From positions 124,001 to 188,000 of the forward strand of contig JADKGE010000003.1 of the NCBI GenBank assembly GCA_016717115.1: DNA of 64,000 bases. Reading direction: 5' to 3'. The notes below the pieces were generated by a model. It worked only from the letters and a program-made list of their open reading frames with translations. It searched no databases and had not been told where the DNA came from. Below, in pieces: positions 51,519-60,570 of the stretch; the stretch's first letter is position 1; each line of letters opens with the position of its first letter. This DNA comes from Actinomycetota bacterium. Its GTDB lineage: Bacteria > Actinomycetota > Actinomycetes > S36-B12. The translations under genes were made by a program, and so were the position numbers.

Positions 51519-52045
51519 CCGTCCTGGTGGCCTACGCGAGCCGACACGGCTCGACGGTCGGCATAGCCGAGCGGATCGGCGACGTTCTGCGTGCCGCCGA
51601 TCTCTCGGTGGAGGTGCAATCCGTCGACGACGTCCGCGACGTGACCGGGTATGACGCCTTCGTCATCGGGAGTGCCGCCTACATGTTCCATTGGCTCAAG
51701 CAGGCGACGAACTTCGCCAAGCGCCACCGTGCGGTACTCGCCGAGCGGCCCGTCTGGCTCTTCAGCAGCGGCCCGCTCGGAACCGACCTCGTGGACAAGG
51801 AGGGCCGCGACGTCCTCGAGACTTCTCGGCCGAAGGAGTTCGCGGAGCTGCAGGCGCTCCTCCAACCGCGTGGAGAGCAGGTCTTCTTCGGGGCCTGGGA
51901 TGCGGACGCAGCACCGATCGGAGTCGGCGAGAGGTTCATGGGACTCCTGCCGAAGGCCAAGGCGGCCCTGCCCGCCGGCGACTTCCGCGACTGGGACGCG
52001 ATCGATGCGTGGGCGAGCGAGATCGCCGGCCAGCTCCGTGCCTAG
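51515..52045 (+). CDS. Flavodoxin-domain protein
   Basis: A 176-residue FMN-binding protein. The phosphate loop reads YASRHGSTVGIAERIG, and GSAAYMFHWLKQA and FSSGPLGTDL contact the ring in HemG/flavodoxin relatives. It overlaps the F420 reductase gene by ATGA and has GGGGAGGA before its start, suggesting a redox pair. It is close to the HemG-type menaquinone-dependent protoporphyrinogen oxidase family, but no heme genes are nearby, so a general redox role is more cautious. Confidence 0.85.
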   Translation: MTVLVAYASRHGSTVGIAERIGDVLRAADLSVEVQSVDDVRDVTGYDAFVIGSAAYMFHWLKQATNFAKRHRAVLAERPVWLFSSGPLGTDLVDKEGRDVLETSRPKEFAELQALLQPRGEQVFFGAWDADAAPIGVGERFMGLLPKAKAALPAGDFRDWDAIDAWASEIAGQLRA

Positions 52046-52060
52046 GAGGATGACCTGCCC

Positions 52061-52762
52061 GTGCGCGTGACGTGCCTCGGTGACAGCATCACGCACGGCT
52101 CGGTGAGCTCCAACTACGTGGACCTCCTTGCCCGACGCTGGAACGCGAGCGGTTTCGCGTTCGTCAATGCCGGGGTCAACGGCGACCTCGCCTACAACGT
52201 GGCCCAGCGGCTCGACGCGGTGATCGCGGAGCGTCCCGACATCGTCACGTTGCTGGTGGGCACCAACGACGTCAACGCGCAGTTCGACGAGCGGTGGCTG
52301 CGGCGCTACGAGAAGGATCAGAAGCTGCCCGTCCGGCCGACGCGTCAGTGGTATGCGGAGAACGTCGCTGCGATCCTTGCGCGGCTCGCGTCCGAAACGG
52401 ACGCGAAGGTCGTCCTGCTCGACATCCCACCACTTGGCGAGGACCTGTCCAGCCGGATGAACGTGCTGGTGCGGGAGTACAACGCGTCGATCGCCGACGT
52501 CGCGGCCGCGAGCGGCGTGCCGGTCCTTCCCCTGCATGACCGCCTCCTGGACCTCCTGCCGCCGGGACACTCACCCCCTGCATACAGGGGGAACCGGTCG
52601 GACATCATCAAAGCGGCGCTGATTCACGACGCCTTGAGGCGGTCCTGGGACGACGTCTCCCGAAGGAACGGTCTCTCGGTCCTGACAGACCAGATCCACC
52701 TCAATGACCGCGCCGCCGGCGTCGTCGCGGACCTCATCGGCGGCGTGCTGGGGGATGCCTAG
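52061..52762 (+). CDS. SGNH/GDSL-family hydrolase
   Basis: A 233-residue esterase/lipase-type hydrolase. The blocks GDSIT (nucleophile S9), an early Gly-Asn-like block NAGVNGDLAYNV, GTND and the C-terminal DQIHLND with catalytic Asp and His are in the right order. No signal peptide is visible. The start is GTG, with AGGAGG eleven bases before it (slightly long). It follows the flavodoxin gene by 15 bases and may be co-transcribed. The substrate is unknown. Confidence 0.82.
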   Translation: MRVTCLGDSITHGSVSSNYVDLLARRWNASGFAFVNAGVNGDLAYNVAQRLDAVIAERPDIVTLLVGTNDVNAQFDERWLRRYEKDQKLPVRPTRQWYAENVAAILARLASETDAKVVLLDIPPLGEDLSSRMNVLVREYNASIADVAAASGVPVLPLHDRLLDLLPPGHSPPAYRGNRSDIIKAALIHDALRRSWDDVSRRNGLSVLTDQIHLNDRAAGVVADLIGGVLGDA

Positions 52763-52829
52763 CCGTGGGTGCTGGTGAACCCGGCCATCGCCTCGCAGGC
52801 AATCCGGTGAAGGAGGAACGCGTTCCCCA

Positions 52830-53792
52830 TCACGGCCAGGGGACCACCACGTGGACGATGCCGAAGCTGCCGGGAGCGACGGCGAACTTGTCGAACCACA
52901 CATGGATGCCGTCGGGCTGGGGAAGCCACGCATGCACGTCGTTGCGCGTCAGCGTGATGTCCCAGTACGGATCATCACCGAGGCCGCCCGCGGCGAGCCT
53001 CGTGCGCACGGCGGCGTTGAGGTCGGCCAGGAAGGGCGGCAGTGCTGATGCGGGCACCATCCGGGACAGCGGCACGCGGCGGCCGGTGAGCGAGTCCAGG
53101 GCGAGTGTGACGACGGAGTCCTGGCCGTCGTTGGCGCCGACGGGAAGGACGGCGGACTGCTGACGGATGCAGACAACCCCGGCGACGCACGGACGTTGCC
53201 GAATCTCATGGACGAAGTAGCCGCACTCCGTCGACCCGCCGAGGCACGCAACGCCACTCGTGCGCCGTGCGGCGTGGACGGCTCGGTCGACTGCCGACGC
53301 GATCGTCGTGTTGGCGCGAGTCGCGGCGCTGGCGCGAAGCCCGCTCAGGGTTCCCGCCTGGTAGCTGAACCGCTGGAACCGCGCCACGTCCTGCTTGTGC
53401 TGGGTCACGGTGAGGTGGGCGCAGACCGTGCCCAGTGCGCCGAGCGCGGCGTCGAAGTCCGCGTGGGACGCAGCGCCGCCCGTGGCGGACGCCAGCGCAG
53501 CGCCGACATCCGCTGACGCCGTGAAGACGTCACCCAGAGCGTTGCTCACTGGCCCGTCGAAGCTCTCGTCGGACAACGAGATGAACGCCTCCGACACGCG
53601 GTTCCATGCGGCGGCATCGTCGTGCGTGAGGCCGACGCTCTCCCGCGCGACGACGTCCCAGGCCGTGGCGCACGACGCTTGGCGGGACGGCGTCGTCGTC
53701 GCCGTCGTCGTCGCCCCGACCGCGGCGGGCGTCATCGGGCCAAGCATCGTGGCGGCCGTCAGACTGGCCGTGAGCATCGATGCACGTCTCAT
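52830..53792 (-). CDS. Secreted protein with DUF3298/RsiV-like C-terminal domain
   Basis: A 320-residue exported protein. The signal peptide covers residues 1-27 (ending VGA). A helical middle holds three or more Cys. The C-terminal beta domain with LPQPDGIHVWFDKFAVAPGSFGIVHVVVPW resembles the DUF3298 domain of RsiV-like proteins, which binds lysozyme in the characterised case. The frame is open to 53915, but ATG 53792 overlaps the stop of the serine-hydrolase gene. It is the last gene of a three-gene operon. Confidence 0.65.
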   Translation of the reverse strand: MRRASMLTASLTAATMLGPMTPAAVGATTTATTTPSRQASCATAWDVVARESVGLTHDDAAAWNRVSEAFISLSDESFDGPVSNALGDVFTASADVGAALASATGGAASHADFDAALGALGTVCAHLTVTQHKQDVARFQRFSYQAGTLSGLRASAATRANTTIASAVDRAVHAARRTSGVACLGGSTECGYFVHEIRQRPCVAGVVCIRQQSAVLPVGANDGQDSVVTLALDSLTGRRVPLSRMVPASALPPFLADLNAAVRTRLAAGGLGDDPYWDITLTRNDVHAWLPQPDGIHVWFDKFAVAPGSFGIVHVVVPWP

Positions 53793-54997
53793 GGGGAAGA
53801 CACGGCCGCGAGGTACTCCGGGTAGGCGGCCTTGCCGATGGCTGAGTCCACGTCGACTTTCCCATAGGTGGAGTTCACCGCGGTGGCAACGACGGCCCCG
53901 GTCTTGGGATTGCACGCCACGTTGGTCTCGTAGCCGATCGCCTGACCGCCGTGGGCGAGCCAGTCGCCCTGTCGGATGATGCCCAGCCCGTAGAGTCCTG
54001 CATCGATCTTCGTTGTCCTCAGCCGCTCGGCGATGATCGGTCTGGGGAGGAGCGAGTTGCCCAAGCAGGTACCTCCCCAGGTGGCCAGGTCACCGATGGT
54101 CGACCAGGCGCCGCCGCCCTCCTTGCCCCACTCGAACGCCCACGTGCTGACGTCCGACGTGGGAGTCAGGCTTGGGTTGGTGTCGCCAAGTTGCGACGCC
54201 CACAGGACGCCGACGTAGCCATGGGCAGCAGGGTCCGGCAACGGCCTGGTGGTCAGCGGCAGCCGGGACTGCTTCATGCCTGCCTGCCTGAAGACTCCGT
54301 TGACGAGCGCCTCGGGTGAGCGTGGGATCAGCGATCGGAGGATGTGACCCAGGATCAGGTAGTTCGTCGTCGAGTAGCCGCCACTGCCTGGGGGCTTCTG
54401 CTTGCCGGAACTCATACCCAGCGCGATGAGCTGGTCGCGCGTGAAGCGGTGCTGCGGGTCCTTCGCCATGATCATGACGGCCGCATCCGCATAGTCGGGA
54501 ATCCCGCTCGTCATGCTGAGCAGCTGTGTCACCGTGATCTGGCGGATGCTCGGGTACTTCTTCGCCAGCCGGGGGTCGAGGTTCTTGACCGTGTCCGTCA
54601 ATTTGAGCGTGCCCGCCTGTACCTGCTGGAGCACGGCGGTGGCCATCGCGGTCTTGGTGATGGACCCGATGTAGAAGTGGTCGGCGACCGTGGCCGTCGC
54701 TCCGCCGATAACGGCGCTGCCGTACGCCTGCTCGTAGTAGCCCTTCTTCGGATCCCAGACTGCCAGCCACAGACCGGGGGCCTGGTCGAGGGAGCTTCCG
54801 ATGAAGTCGGCCGCTGCCGCATCGATCGCTGCCTTCGTGGCCGCGGGCATCGGCTTGGTCTTGTCGATGGACGAGATCGGACCTAGCAGGGCGGCCATCG
54901 CATGGGGGTCAGCGTGCGCGCTGGCCGAGAAGGGGGAGACGAGGACCAGGCTCGCCAGCGCGGTGCCGGCAAGGGCATGGACGGTGTGCCGCATCAT
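53789..54997 (-). CDS. Secreted serine hydrolase (beta-lactamase/DD-peptidase family)
   Basis: A 402-residue exported enzyme. A signal peptide (about 1-29) precedes the serine-active fold. The motif S112-I-T-K115 is in GSITKTA, a Tyr-x-x-Asn-Tyr (YSTTNY) segment fits the second motif, and H-G-G is in AHGGQAIGYE (third motif). It is likely a D-alanyl-D-alanine carboxypeptidase, esterase or aminopeptidase acting in the wall. AGGGGAG lies before the ATG. The frame continues upstream to 56059 but reads as noise there. It overlaps both neighbours by ATGA, giving a tightly coupled operon with DUF4436 and the DUF3298-like protein. Confidence 0.85.
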   Translation of the reverse strand: MMRHTVHALAGTALASLVLVSPFSASAHADPHAMAALLGPISSIDKTKPMPAATKAAIDAAAADFIGSSLDQAPGLWLAVWDPKKGYYEQAYGSAVIGGATATVADHFYIGSITKTAMATAVLQQVQAGTLKLTDTVKNLDPRLAKKYPSIRQITVTQLLSMTSGIPDYADAAVMIMAKDPQHRFTRDQLIALGMSSGKQKPPGSGGYSTTNYLILGHILRSLIPRSPEALVNGVFRQAGMKQSRLPLTTRPLPDPAAHGYVGVLWASQLGDTNPSLTPTSDVSTWAFEWGKEGGGAWSTIGDLATWGGTCLGNSLLPRPIIAERLRTTKIDAGLYGLGIIRQGDWLAHGGQAIGYETNVACNPKTGAVVATAVNSTYGKVDVDSAIGKAAYPEYLAAVSSP

Positions 54998-55920
54998 CGG
55001 GGCTCCCCTTGGTGATGGCGGGCATCGCGAGCCCGCACCAGGATCGTGGCGGCCACGGCAGCCACGGACAGCATGAGAATCAGCTCCACCCAGAAGAAGA
55101 CGAGGATGTCCATCCAGGAGCCGAGAGGCGGGGTGCCGGGAAAGAAGCCCCGCAGCGGGATGAGCGCGAAGAGGAGGGCGGTCATCCAGCTGGCGACGGA
55201 GAGCTCGAGCTTCAGGCGGCCGCGGGTGGCCGACCCCGTCACGAGGATCGCGATCGTGGCCAGCACCACCATGAGCAGGAGAAGCAGCAGCGCGATCGAC
55301 TTGGTGGATCCGTCCCTCACGAGCAGCGTCGAGATGACTTCCCCTCTGCCTGCGCCAGGCGAGGCGTTGGTGTCCTGGGCGCTCCACCCGGGGACGCGGA
55401 AGAAGACCGATGCCTGCGAGGCGAGGGCCTCGTCCGTGTCGGCGAACACCGAGCGCGCGGTCACGGTCACGGACACCGCGTACGAGTCGAGCGGGTACTG
55501 CTGCACGATGCCTGCCGCAGGCAGCACGATGCCCTGCGGTGAGGGCGCCTCGCCCGCCGGGAAGACCAGAATCTGCCCCTCGACCGCCGGCTGGATCCGC
55601 ACTTCCACCTCGCGCGTGAGCGACCCCGCGGCGTCCAGCAGGTCGGGTGCGGGGAAGAGCAGGGCCTGCGCGGGCAGCTCCTGGGCCTCGGGAGAGACCC
55701 TCTCGGGGACGACCACCACCGACACCCCGCCTGGCGGCGGGGACTGGACGGGGAACTCCTGGCCAAGGCCGGACCGGTAGGACTGGATACCGAACAGGTA
55801 GGCGGCGAGCAGCACGACACTGATGACGATGCCGGCCACCAGTCGGGGAACGCGGTTGCGGCGGAACAAGCGAAGCGTCTCGTCGTCGTCCGTCTCGGCC
55901 GCTGCAGTCCCCTGTGCCAC
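54994..55920 (-). CDS. DUF4436 family membrane protein
   Basis: A 308-residue actinobacterial membrane protein. It has one N-terminal membrane helix (about 28-50), an extracytoplasmic beta domain (about 55-200) and three C-terminal helices (about 215-290). The LFALIPLRGFFPGTPPLGSWMDILVFFWVELI pattern is diagnostic of DUF4436. The function is undefined. It is the first gene of the operon with a secreted serine hydrolase and a DUF3298-like protein, so an envelope role is likely. Confidence 0.82.
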   Translation of the reverse strand: MAQGTAAAETDDDETLRLFRRNRVPRLVAGIVISVVLLAAYLFGIQSYRSGLGQEFPVQSPPPGGVSVVVVPERVSPEAQELPAQALLFPAPDLLDAAGSLTREVEVRIQPAVEGQILVFPAGEAPSPQGIVLPAAGIVQQYPLDSYAVSVTVTARSVFADTDEALASQASVFFRVPGWSAQDTNASPGAGRGEVISTLLVRDGSTKSIALLLLLLMVVLATIAILVTGSATRGRLKLELSVASWMTALLFALIPLRGFFPGTPPLGSWMDILVFFWVELILMLSVAAVAATILVRARDARHHQGEPR

Positions 55921-56047
55921 GAGACGAGGCTACGTCACCTTCCACAGTGTTGGGCTGCCCAAGCGAGACCGGGGGAGCCATCGACGGGGCGCCGCTCGGC
56001 CTGGATCGGTCATCGCCCGAAAGCTGGTCGGAGATATCCTCCCGTAC

Positions 56048-57517
56048 ATGGCGAGCCATCGCGGTCGGCCGGTGTCACTGCTGGCGTCCGGCGCACTTCC
56101 TCGGTGGGTGGCCCCGATCCTGGTCTGGGTGCTGGCGGCCAGCGGGCTCTTGGCCTCCTTCATCTGGATGCAGTCGGCGCATCCGGACCTGCTCTTCGAG
56201 GGCTTCAAGCTCAGGGACGGAAGCTCTGACAACGAGTGGCAGACGCTGCGCCTGTGGGAGTTGTGGAAGGTCGGGCCCAGCGCCCTGTGGCTGAGCCACA
56301 TCTACCCGCCCCTGTACGACGGCATCCGATGGCTGCTCATGCAGCCGGAAGTCCTCAACGGCCAGTCGCCATCGGCGCTCGACGTGGATCACCGGCTGTT
56401 CGTGTTCAACGCGATCCTGTTCGGCTTCGTCGCCATGATCGTCTACCTGTGGGTGCGCGATCTCACGCGCAACGGTTGGTGGGCCGCCTTCGGGGCGCTC
56501 GCCTGGTGCCTCCTCCCGGCGTCCTACGCCTACATGACACTGCTCAACCAGACGGGCCTGGCCATCGCCGCCATGGCGGCCGCCTGGTACCTCCTCTACC
56601 GCTTCTGCCGGACGCGCCGAAACGTGTACGCCATCGGATTCCTCGCCGCTCTTCTCGTTGCCTCCCTGACGAGGAACGTCGTTCAGATCCACGTGTTCGT
56701 GGTCGTGCTCGTGGCCGCCGTCTGCTTCTACTTCATGGGGCGTCCGCGGTCGCTTCGCGCTCTCGTGGTCAGCCTGTTCCTCGTGGCCTTGATCGCCTTC
56801 TGGCCCGCCCGGGCCTGGGTGATGTACAGCACGTTCGACGTGTCCACGCACACGGGCTACAACCGAGCCGGTGCCCTGTGGATCAACCCCAACACGGTGC
56901 CCGAACCCGCGTGGCCGGACAACATCACCGCGAACGCGACGCTGCTGTCGAGTGGCTGGAACACCCAGGAGACCCTCAAGGACAACTACCGCCTCGGAGC
57001 GGCGGCGAACGAACTGATGCTCCACCACCCCGTCGAGGCGGGCCAACGGCTCCTCAAGAGCCTGACCATCACCATGCCCGTCGCGTTCCGCTCGATCTAC
57101 GTGCAGTGGTACAACGCCTTCCTCTACGCGAGCCCGCTGGCGCCGCCGCTCGACTGGATCTTCTCCGGGCTCCGATTCGTCGGCCTGATCGTGCTCAGCT
57201 TCGCCGTCGTCTTCGTCACCGCCGGCTGGCGCGGCAGTCGGCGCATTCTGCGTCAGTACCTGTGGTTCATCGTCTTCTGGGTACTGGTGGCGATCCCTGT
57301 CGCCTTCTCTAATCGGTACTGGCCGCCCGAGGTTCCGGAGCCCGTGCACTCGGAAGCCGATCGGCTCAGGGCTCTTATCGACGTGCCCGTCTACGTCGTG
57401 ATGGTGCTCGCTGCATCGATCGTCGTCCGGCGATCCGCCGAGGCGATCCGACGTCGGCGTCGCGGCGGTGCCGAGATCCTGCCGGAGTCCGAGCGATCCG
57501 CGCCACGCGCGTCCTGA
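56048..57517 (+). CDS. Polytopic membrane glycosyltransferase-like protein (GT39/PMT-like)
   Basis: A 489-residue membrane protein with about 11 hydrophobic segments. The first extracytoplasmic loop carries an acidic pair (LRDGSSDNEWQT) in the place where GT-C enzymes hold their catalytic Asp, and a second loop contains LWLSHIYPPLYDGIRWLLM. Such proteins usually transfer sugars from polyprenyl phosphates to proteins or glycans. The assignment is by architecture only. The C-terminus is Arg-rich and cytoplasmic. It is divergent from the DUF4436 operon. Confidence 0.6.
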   Translation: MASHRGRPVSLLASGALPRWVAPILVWVLAASGLLASFIWMQSAHPDLLFEGFKLRDGSSDNEWQTLRLWELWKVGPSALWLSHIYPPLYDGIRWLLMQPEVLNGQSPSALDVDHRLFVFNAILFGFVAMIVYLWVRDLTRNGWWAAFGALAWCLLPASYAYMTLLNQTGLAIAAMAAAWYLLYRFCRTRRNVYAIGFLAALLVASLTRNVVQIHVFVVVLVAAVCFYFMGRPRSLRALVVSLFLVALIAFWPARAWVMYSTFDVSTHTGYNRAGALWINPNTVPEPAWPDNITANATLLSSGWNTQETLKDNYRLGAAANELMLHHPVEAGQRLLKSLTITMPVAFRSIYVQWYNAFLYASPLAPPLDWIFSGLRFVGLIVLSFAVVFVTAGWRGSRRILRQYLWFIVFWVLVAIPVAFSNRYWPPEVPEPVHSEADRLRALIDVPVYVVMVLAASIVVRRSAEAIRRRRRGGAEILPESERSAPRAS

Positions 57518-57535
57518 TGGCGTCCGCCCTCCGCG

Positions 57536-57913
57536 TCAGCGGACGTCGATGACCAGCCCGCGTTGGTTCACAGGCTGCACCGGGGTCGGCAGCAGCTGGT
57601 AGAAGTACCCACCGGTGATACCCAGTCGGGCGTGCAACCGGAACGTGCGGTCCTTGTTGACGCTCGTACAGATGTCGAGCCGGTTCCCCTGCGCGTCGGT
57701 GTCGCCGAGCTCGACCCGGTACAGGCACAGCGGGGTGCCGGCGACCAGGCCCTTCGTCGTCCCCTCGACGGTCACCACCTCCCAGCGGGAGACCACGAGG
57801 TGTTCGCCTTCGTAGTTGATGAGGGGGAAGTCGCGGGCGACGGCGGCCGGAGCCAGCACGACGGTGCCCAGAGCGACGGCTATGGCGGGCAGCACGTGGC
57901 TGACGCGGATCAC
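57536..57913 (-). CDS. Small secreted protein of unknown function
   Basis: A 125-residue exported protein with a clear signal peptide (about 1-26, ending VARD). The mature part is predicted all-beta, with LINYEGEHLVVSRWEVVTVEGTTKG and two Cys (LCLYRV and DICTSV) that could pair. I know no family. GAGGTTCCC upstream is a plausible ribosome site. It converges with the GT-C-like gene, ending 18 bases past its stop. Confidence 0.55.
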   Translation of the reverse strand: MIRVSHVLPAIAVALGTVVLAPAAVARDFPLINYEGEHLVVSRWEVVTVEGTTKGLVAGTPLCLYRVELGDTDAQGNRLDICTSVNKDRTFRLHARLGITGGYFYQLLPTPVQPVNQRGLVIDVR

Positions 57914-58124
57914 GGGAACCTCCTCTGGCGACGGGGCGCAGGGGCCGCCTGACTCAGGTGTACTCCGGCGCAGAGATCGTTGCGTGCTGGGAACGAGACT
58001 CCCCGCGAATGGGCCATCGGTAGCGTCCGATGACGGATAGCCTTACCCACGGTTGGCTAGCCGATCGTCGGCAGCGCACCCCGCGACGCGGGCGGCGTCA
58101 GCCCTCGCAGCGAGGAGAATAGCC

Positions 58125-58898
58125 ATGCGCGCCAAGGCATTTCTCGCCGTCGGCGTGGCCGGTCTCCTGTGGCTCGGGGCATCGGCGACCGTCTCGGTCG
58201 CCGGCCCCCGCTCCTCTGTCGTCATGGCGAACGCGGGGCTGGGGAATGACCTTCTCGCACCCACCCTGAACTGGGCCGAACTTCCGGACTGGAACAAGCG
58301 GACCACCTATCGCGTGGGCACCGCAGTCCGGTTCCAGTCCCGGGCGTGGCAGTCCGTCAAGGCAGGCAGGAACCACAAGCCTTCGGGATCGTCGAAGTAC
58401 TGGAAGCTGGTAACGGCGATCGGCCAGCCGGGCTCCCAGCCCAACGGGTCAGCGGGAGCGGTCGGCCCAGCCGGTCCGGCCGGTCCAGCCGGTCCCTCTG
58501 GTCCGGCAGGTCCGCCGGGTCCGGTCGCGGCCACCCAGGCAACGAACAATGTCGACAAGGCGTTCAACTCGACGTTCACCACGGTGGTGTCGGTACCGCT
58601 GGCTCCAGGCAACTACGTGGTCACGGCTGGCACGCCACTGCTCGTCACGGCGGTCGTACCGGGTCGGCTGGTCGAGTGCACGCTAGCCGACAGCGTGGGG
58701 CAACCGGTGTCGGCCGCCCCGCTCTGGGCGGCGACGCTCCCGAACCTCGCATTCGCCACCGCGTCGGTTGCCTTCGCCGTGGCGGTGCCGAACACTCCAG
58801 GAGCCTCCATCCAGCTGATGTGCAGGACGAGTGATCCCGGGGTGCAATCGACCAAGACCTCGGTCCTGATCGCCACCAAGGTCGACGCGATCACTTAG
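58125..58898 (+). CDS. Secreted protein with CBM-like and collagen-like segments
   Basis: A 257-residue exported protein. The signal peptide covers about residues 1-27. Residues 49-96 (LNWAELPDWNKRTTYRVG...AWQSVKAGRNHKPSGSSKYWKLV) look like a chitin-binding CBM5/12 module. A collagen-like stretch of about seven Gly-X-Y triplets, mostly Gly-Pro-Ala, spans about 111-133. The C-terminal 120 residues form a beta-rich domain with two Cys. Collagen-like tracts mediate trimerisation. A cell-surface or polysaccharide-binding trimer is possible. GAGGAG sits seven bases before ATG 58125. Confidence 0.7.
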   Translation: MRAKAFLAVGVAGLLWLGASATVSVAGPRSSVVMANAGLGNDLLAPTLNWAELPDWNKRTTYRVGTAVRFQSRAWQSVKAGRNHKPSGSSKYWKLVTAIGQPGSQPNGSAGAVGPAGPAGPAGPSGPAGPPGPVAATQATNNVDKAFNSTFTTVVSVPLAPGNYVVTAGTPLLVTAVVPGRLVECTLADSVGQPVSAAPLWAATLPNLAFATASVAFAVAVPNTPGASIQLMCRTSDPGVQSTKTSVLIATKVDAIT

Positions 58899-58949
58899 CC
58901 CCGACATGCCAAGAAGAGGCCCCGCTGATCCCCGAGATGAGATGACACG

Positions 58950-60443
58950 ATGAACCGTCGACGTCGGTACCTGCCCATCGGCCTGCTCACGGCATCGCTC
59001 ATCTTCGGGTCGGTGACGGCAGCCTCGCCGGCGGGCGCGGCCGACCCAGCGCTCGTCTGGGCTCCATGCACCGCTGCCTCCCTGAGCGAGGGGGGATTCG
59101 AATGCGCCCGCCTGACCGTGCCCAGGGACAGGAGGGAGCCTGCCGCAGGCACGTTCTCACTGTCGCTCGTGCGCCATCGCAGCACCGGCACGCCCGGCGA
59201 GCGCATCGGCGCGATGGTGTTCAACCCGGGCGGTCCGGGTGGATCGGGACTGTCGGCGATGTCCACAGTGTGGGGATCGGTGGCGAGCGAGGAAGTGAAA
59301 CGGCACTTCGACCTCGTCACGTGGGATCCGAGAGGTGTCGGCGACTCGAAGCCGGCCCTCGAAGGCTGTGACGGGCCCTTCCCGGTTCGTCCGACGGTCG
59401 GCCGCGTCGACTGGGCCAAGGTGACGCGCGACTTCGCCGCTCGGCTCTCCACGGTCAACGCAGCGTGCCAGAAGGCCAATGCCGCGATCATCGACCATCT
59501 CGGCACCGTCGAGAACGTCCGCGATCTTGACCGTATCCGCGCGGCTCTCGGTGACAGCGCCCTGACCTACTGGGGCATGAGCTACGGGACACGCATCGGC
59601 TACGTGTACGCGGCCACGTTCCCCGGCCGGACCCGTGCCATCGTGCTCGACGGGTCCATCGACCCCGCGTCGACCCTCCTGTCGCTCAGTGAAGGAGGGG
59701 CGGCCCCCGATCAGGCCTATGGCGCCTGGGCGGATGCCTATCCTGCGTCCGCGGCGCGACTGGCGGCGGTGCTCTCCGTGCTCAACCGACGAACGGTGCG
59801 GCTGCCCGATGGAACGCGGCTCGATCGATGGACGGTGCGCGACCTCGTCTTCGGCAACGTCGCGCAGCAGGATGCCTACGCGACGCTCGCCCAGGTGGCC
59901 GACGCGTTCCACGGGGCGATCTTCGGAACGGAGGAGGAGCGTCAGCAGTCGGGGCTGGTGGCCGCCCAGTTCGCCAGGTTCCAGCGTGACCAGCCGAACT
60001 CCAACGCCGGAGGCGCCTTCTCCGTCGTGAACTGCCTTGACTACTTGAAGTGGCCCACGCTGGCCCAGGCGACCGCGGCGGTCCGCGACCAGGTGCGTCT
60101 TGGTCCGGCGTACGGCGGCACCCTCGCGGCGTCGTACTCGGTCATGTGCTCGGGCCTCTCGGTCACGCCCGATCCGGTGCCGGTGATCACCGGCGACGGG
60201 CCACAGGTGCCCGTGCTCGTGCTCGGGGCGTCACGGGACGGTTCGACCATCCAGTCGTGGACAGGTCGCATGTCCCGAGCCTTCCCACGGTCACGAACGG
60301 TGACGTACACGGGAGGCCAGCACGTCACGTGGGGATTCGCCGGGTCGGCCTGCGTCGACGCGGTCGCCGACGCCTACGTCACGACGCTCGCACTGCCGGC
60401 CATGGATGTCGGATGCCCGAACACGGTGGTGCCCCAGCAGTAG
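58950..60443 (+). CDS. Secreted alpha/beta hydrolase, S33 tripeptidyl-peptidase type
   Basis: A 497-residue exported serine peptidase of the Streptomyces SlpD/tripeptidyl aminopeptidase family. A signal peptide (about 1-31, ending AGAA) is followed by the oxyanion motif FNPGGPGGSG. The nucleophile S211 is in YWGMSYGTRIGYVYA, the acid is probably in GASRDGST, and the His is in TYTGGQHVTWG. The Cys-containing lid and C-terminus are typical. It releases tripeptides from N-termini in the characterised relatives. The next gene is 127 bases away. Confidence 0.85.
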   Translation: MNRRRRYLPIGLLTASLIFGSVTAASPAGAADPALVWAPCTAASLSEGGFECARLTVPRDRREPAAGTFSLSLVRHRSTGTPGERIGAMVFNPGGPGGSGLSAMSTVWGSVASEEVKRHFDLVTWDPRGVGDSKPALEGCDGPFPVRPTVGRVDWAKVTRDFAARLSTVNAACQKANAAIIDHLGTVENVRDLDRIRAALGDSALTYWGMSYGTRIGYVYAATFPGRTRAIVLDGSIDPASTLLSLSEGGAAPDQAYGAWADAYPASAARLAAVLSVLNRRTVRLPDGTRLDRWTVRDLVFGNVAQQDAYATLAQVADAFHGAIFGTEEERQQSGLVAAQFARFQRDQPNSNAGGAFSVVNCLDYLKWPTLAQATAAVRDQVRLGPAYGGTLAASYSVMCSGLSVTPDPVPVITGDGPQVPVLVLGASRDGSTIQSWTGRMSRAFPRSRTVTYTGGQHVTWGFAGSACVDAVADAYVTTLALPAMDVGCPNTVVPQQ

Positions 60444-60570
60444 GACGGACGTGCTGCACCGGCGACACCGGCGCCCAACGCTCGGCGCACCTCACCCTCC
60501 CGGGTGTTTCCCCTCGTCCTTCCCGGTCACTACCGTGGTGCCACCACGCATCGTGAGAAAGGGACGTGCC

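Noticed and set aside
58450..58530. The GGTCC/GGCCA-type runs as a DNA repeat array
   Set aside because: The period is three codons within a coding frame and encodes a collagen-like Gly-X-Y tract, so it is explained by the protein.
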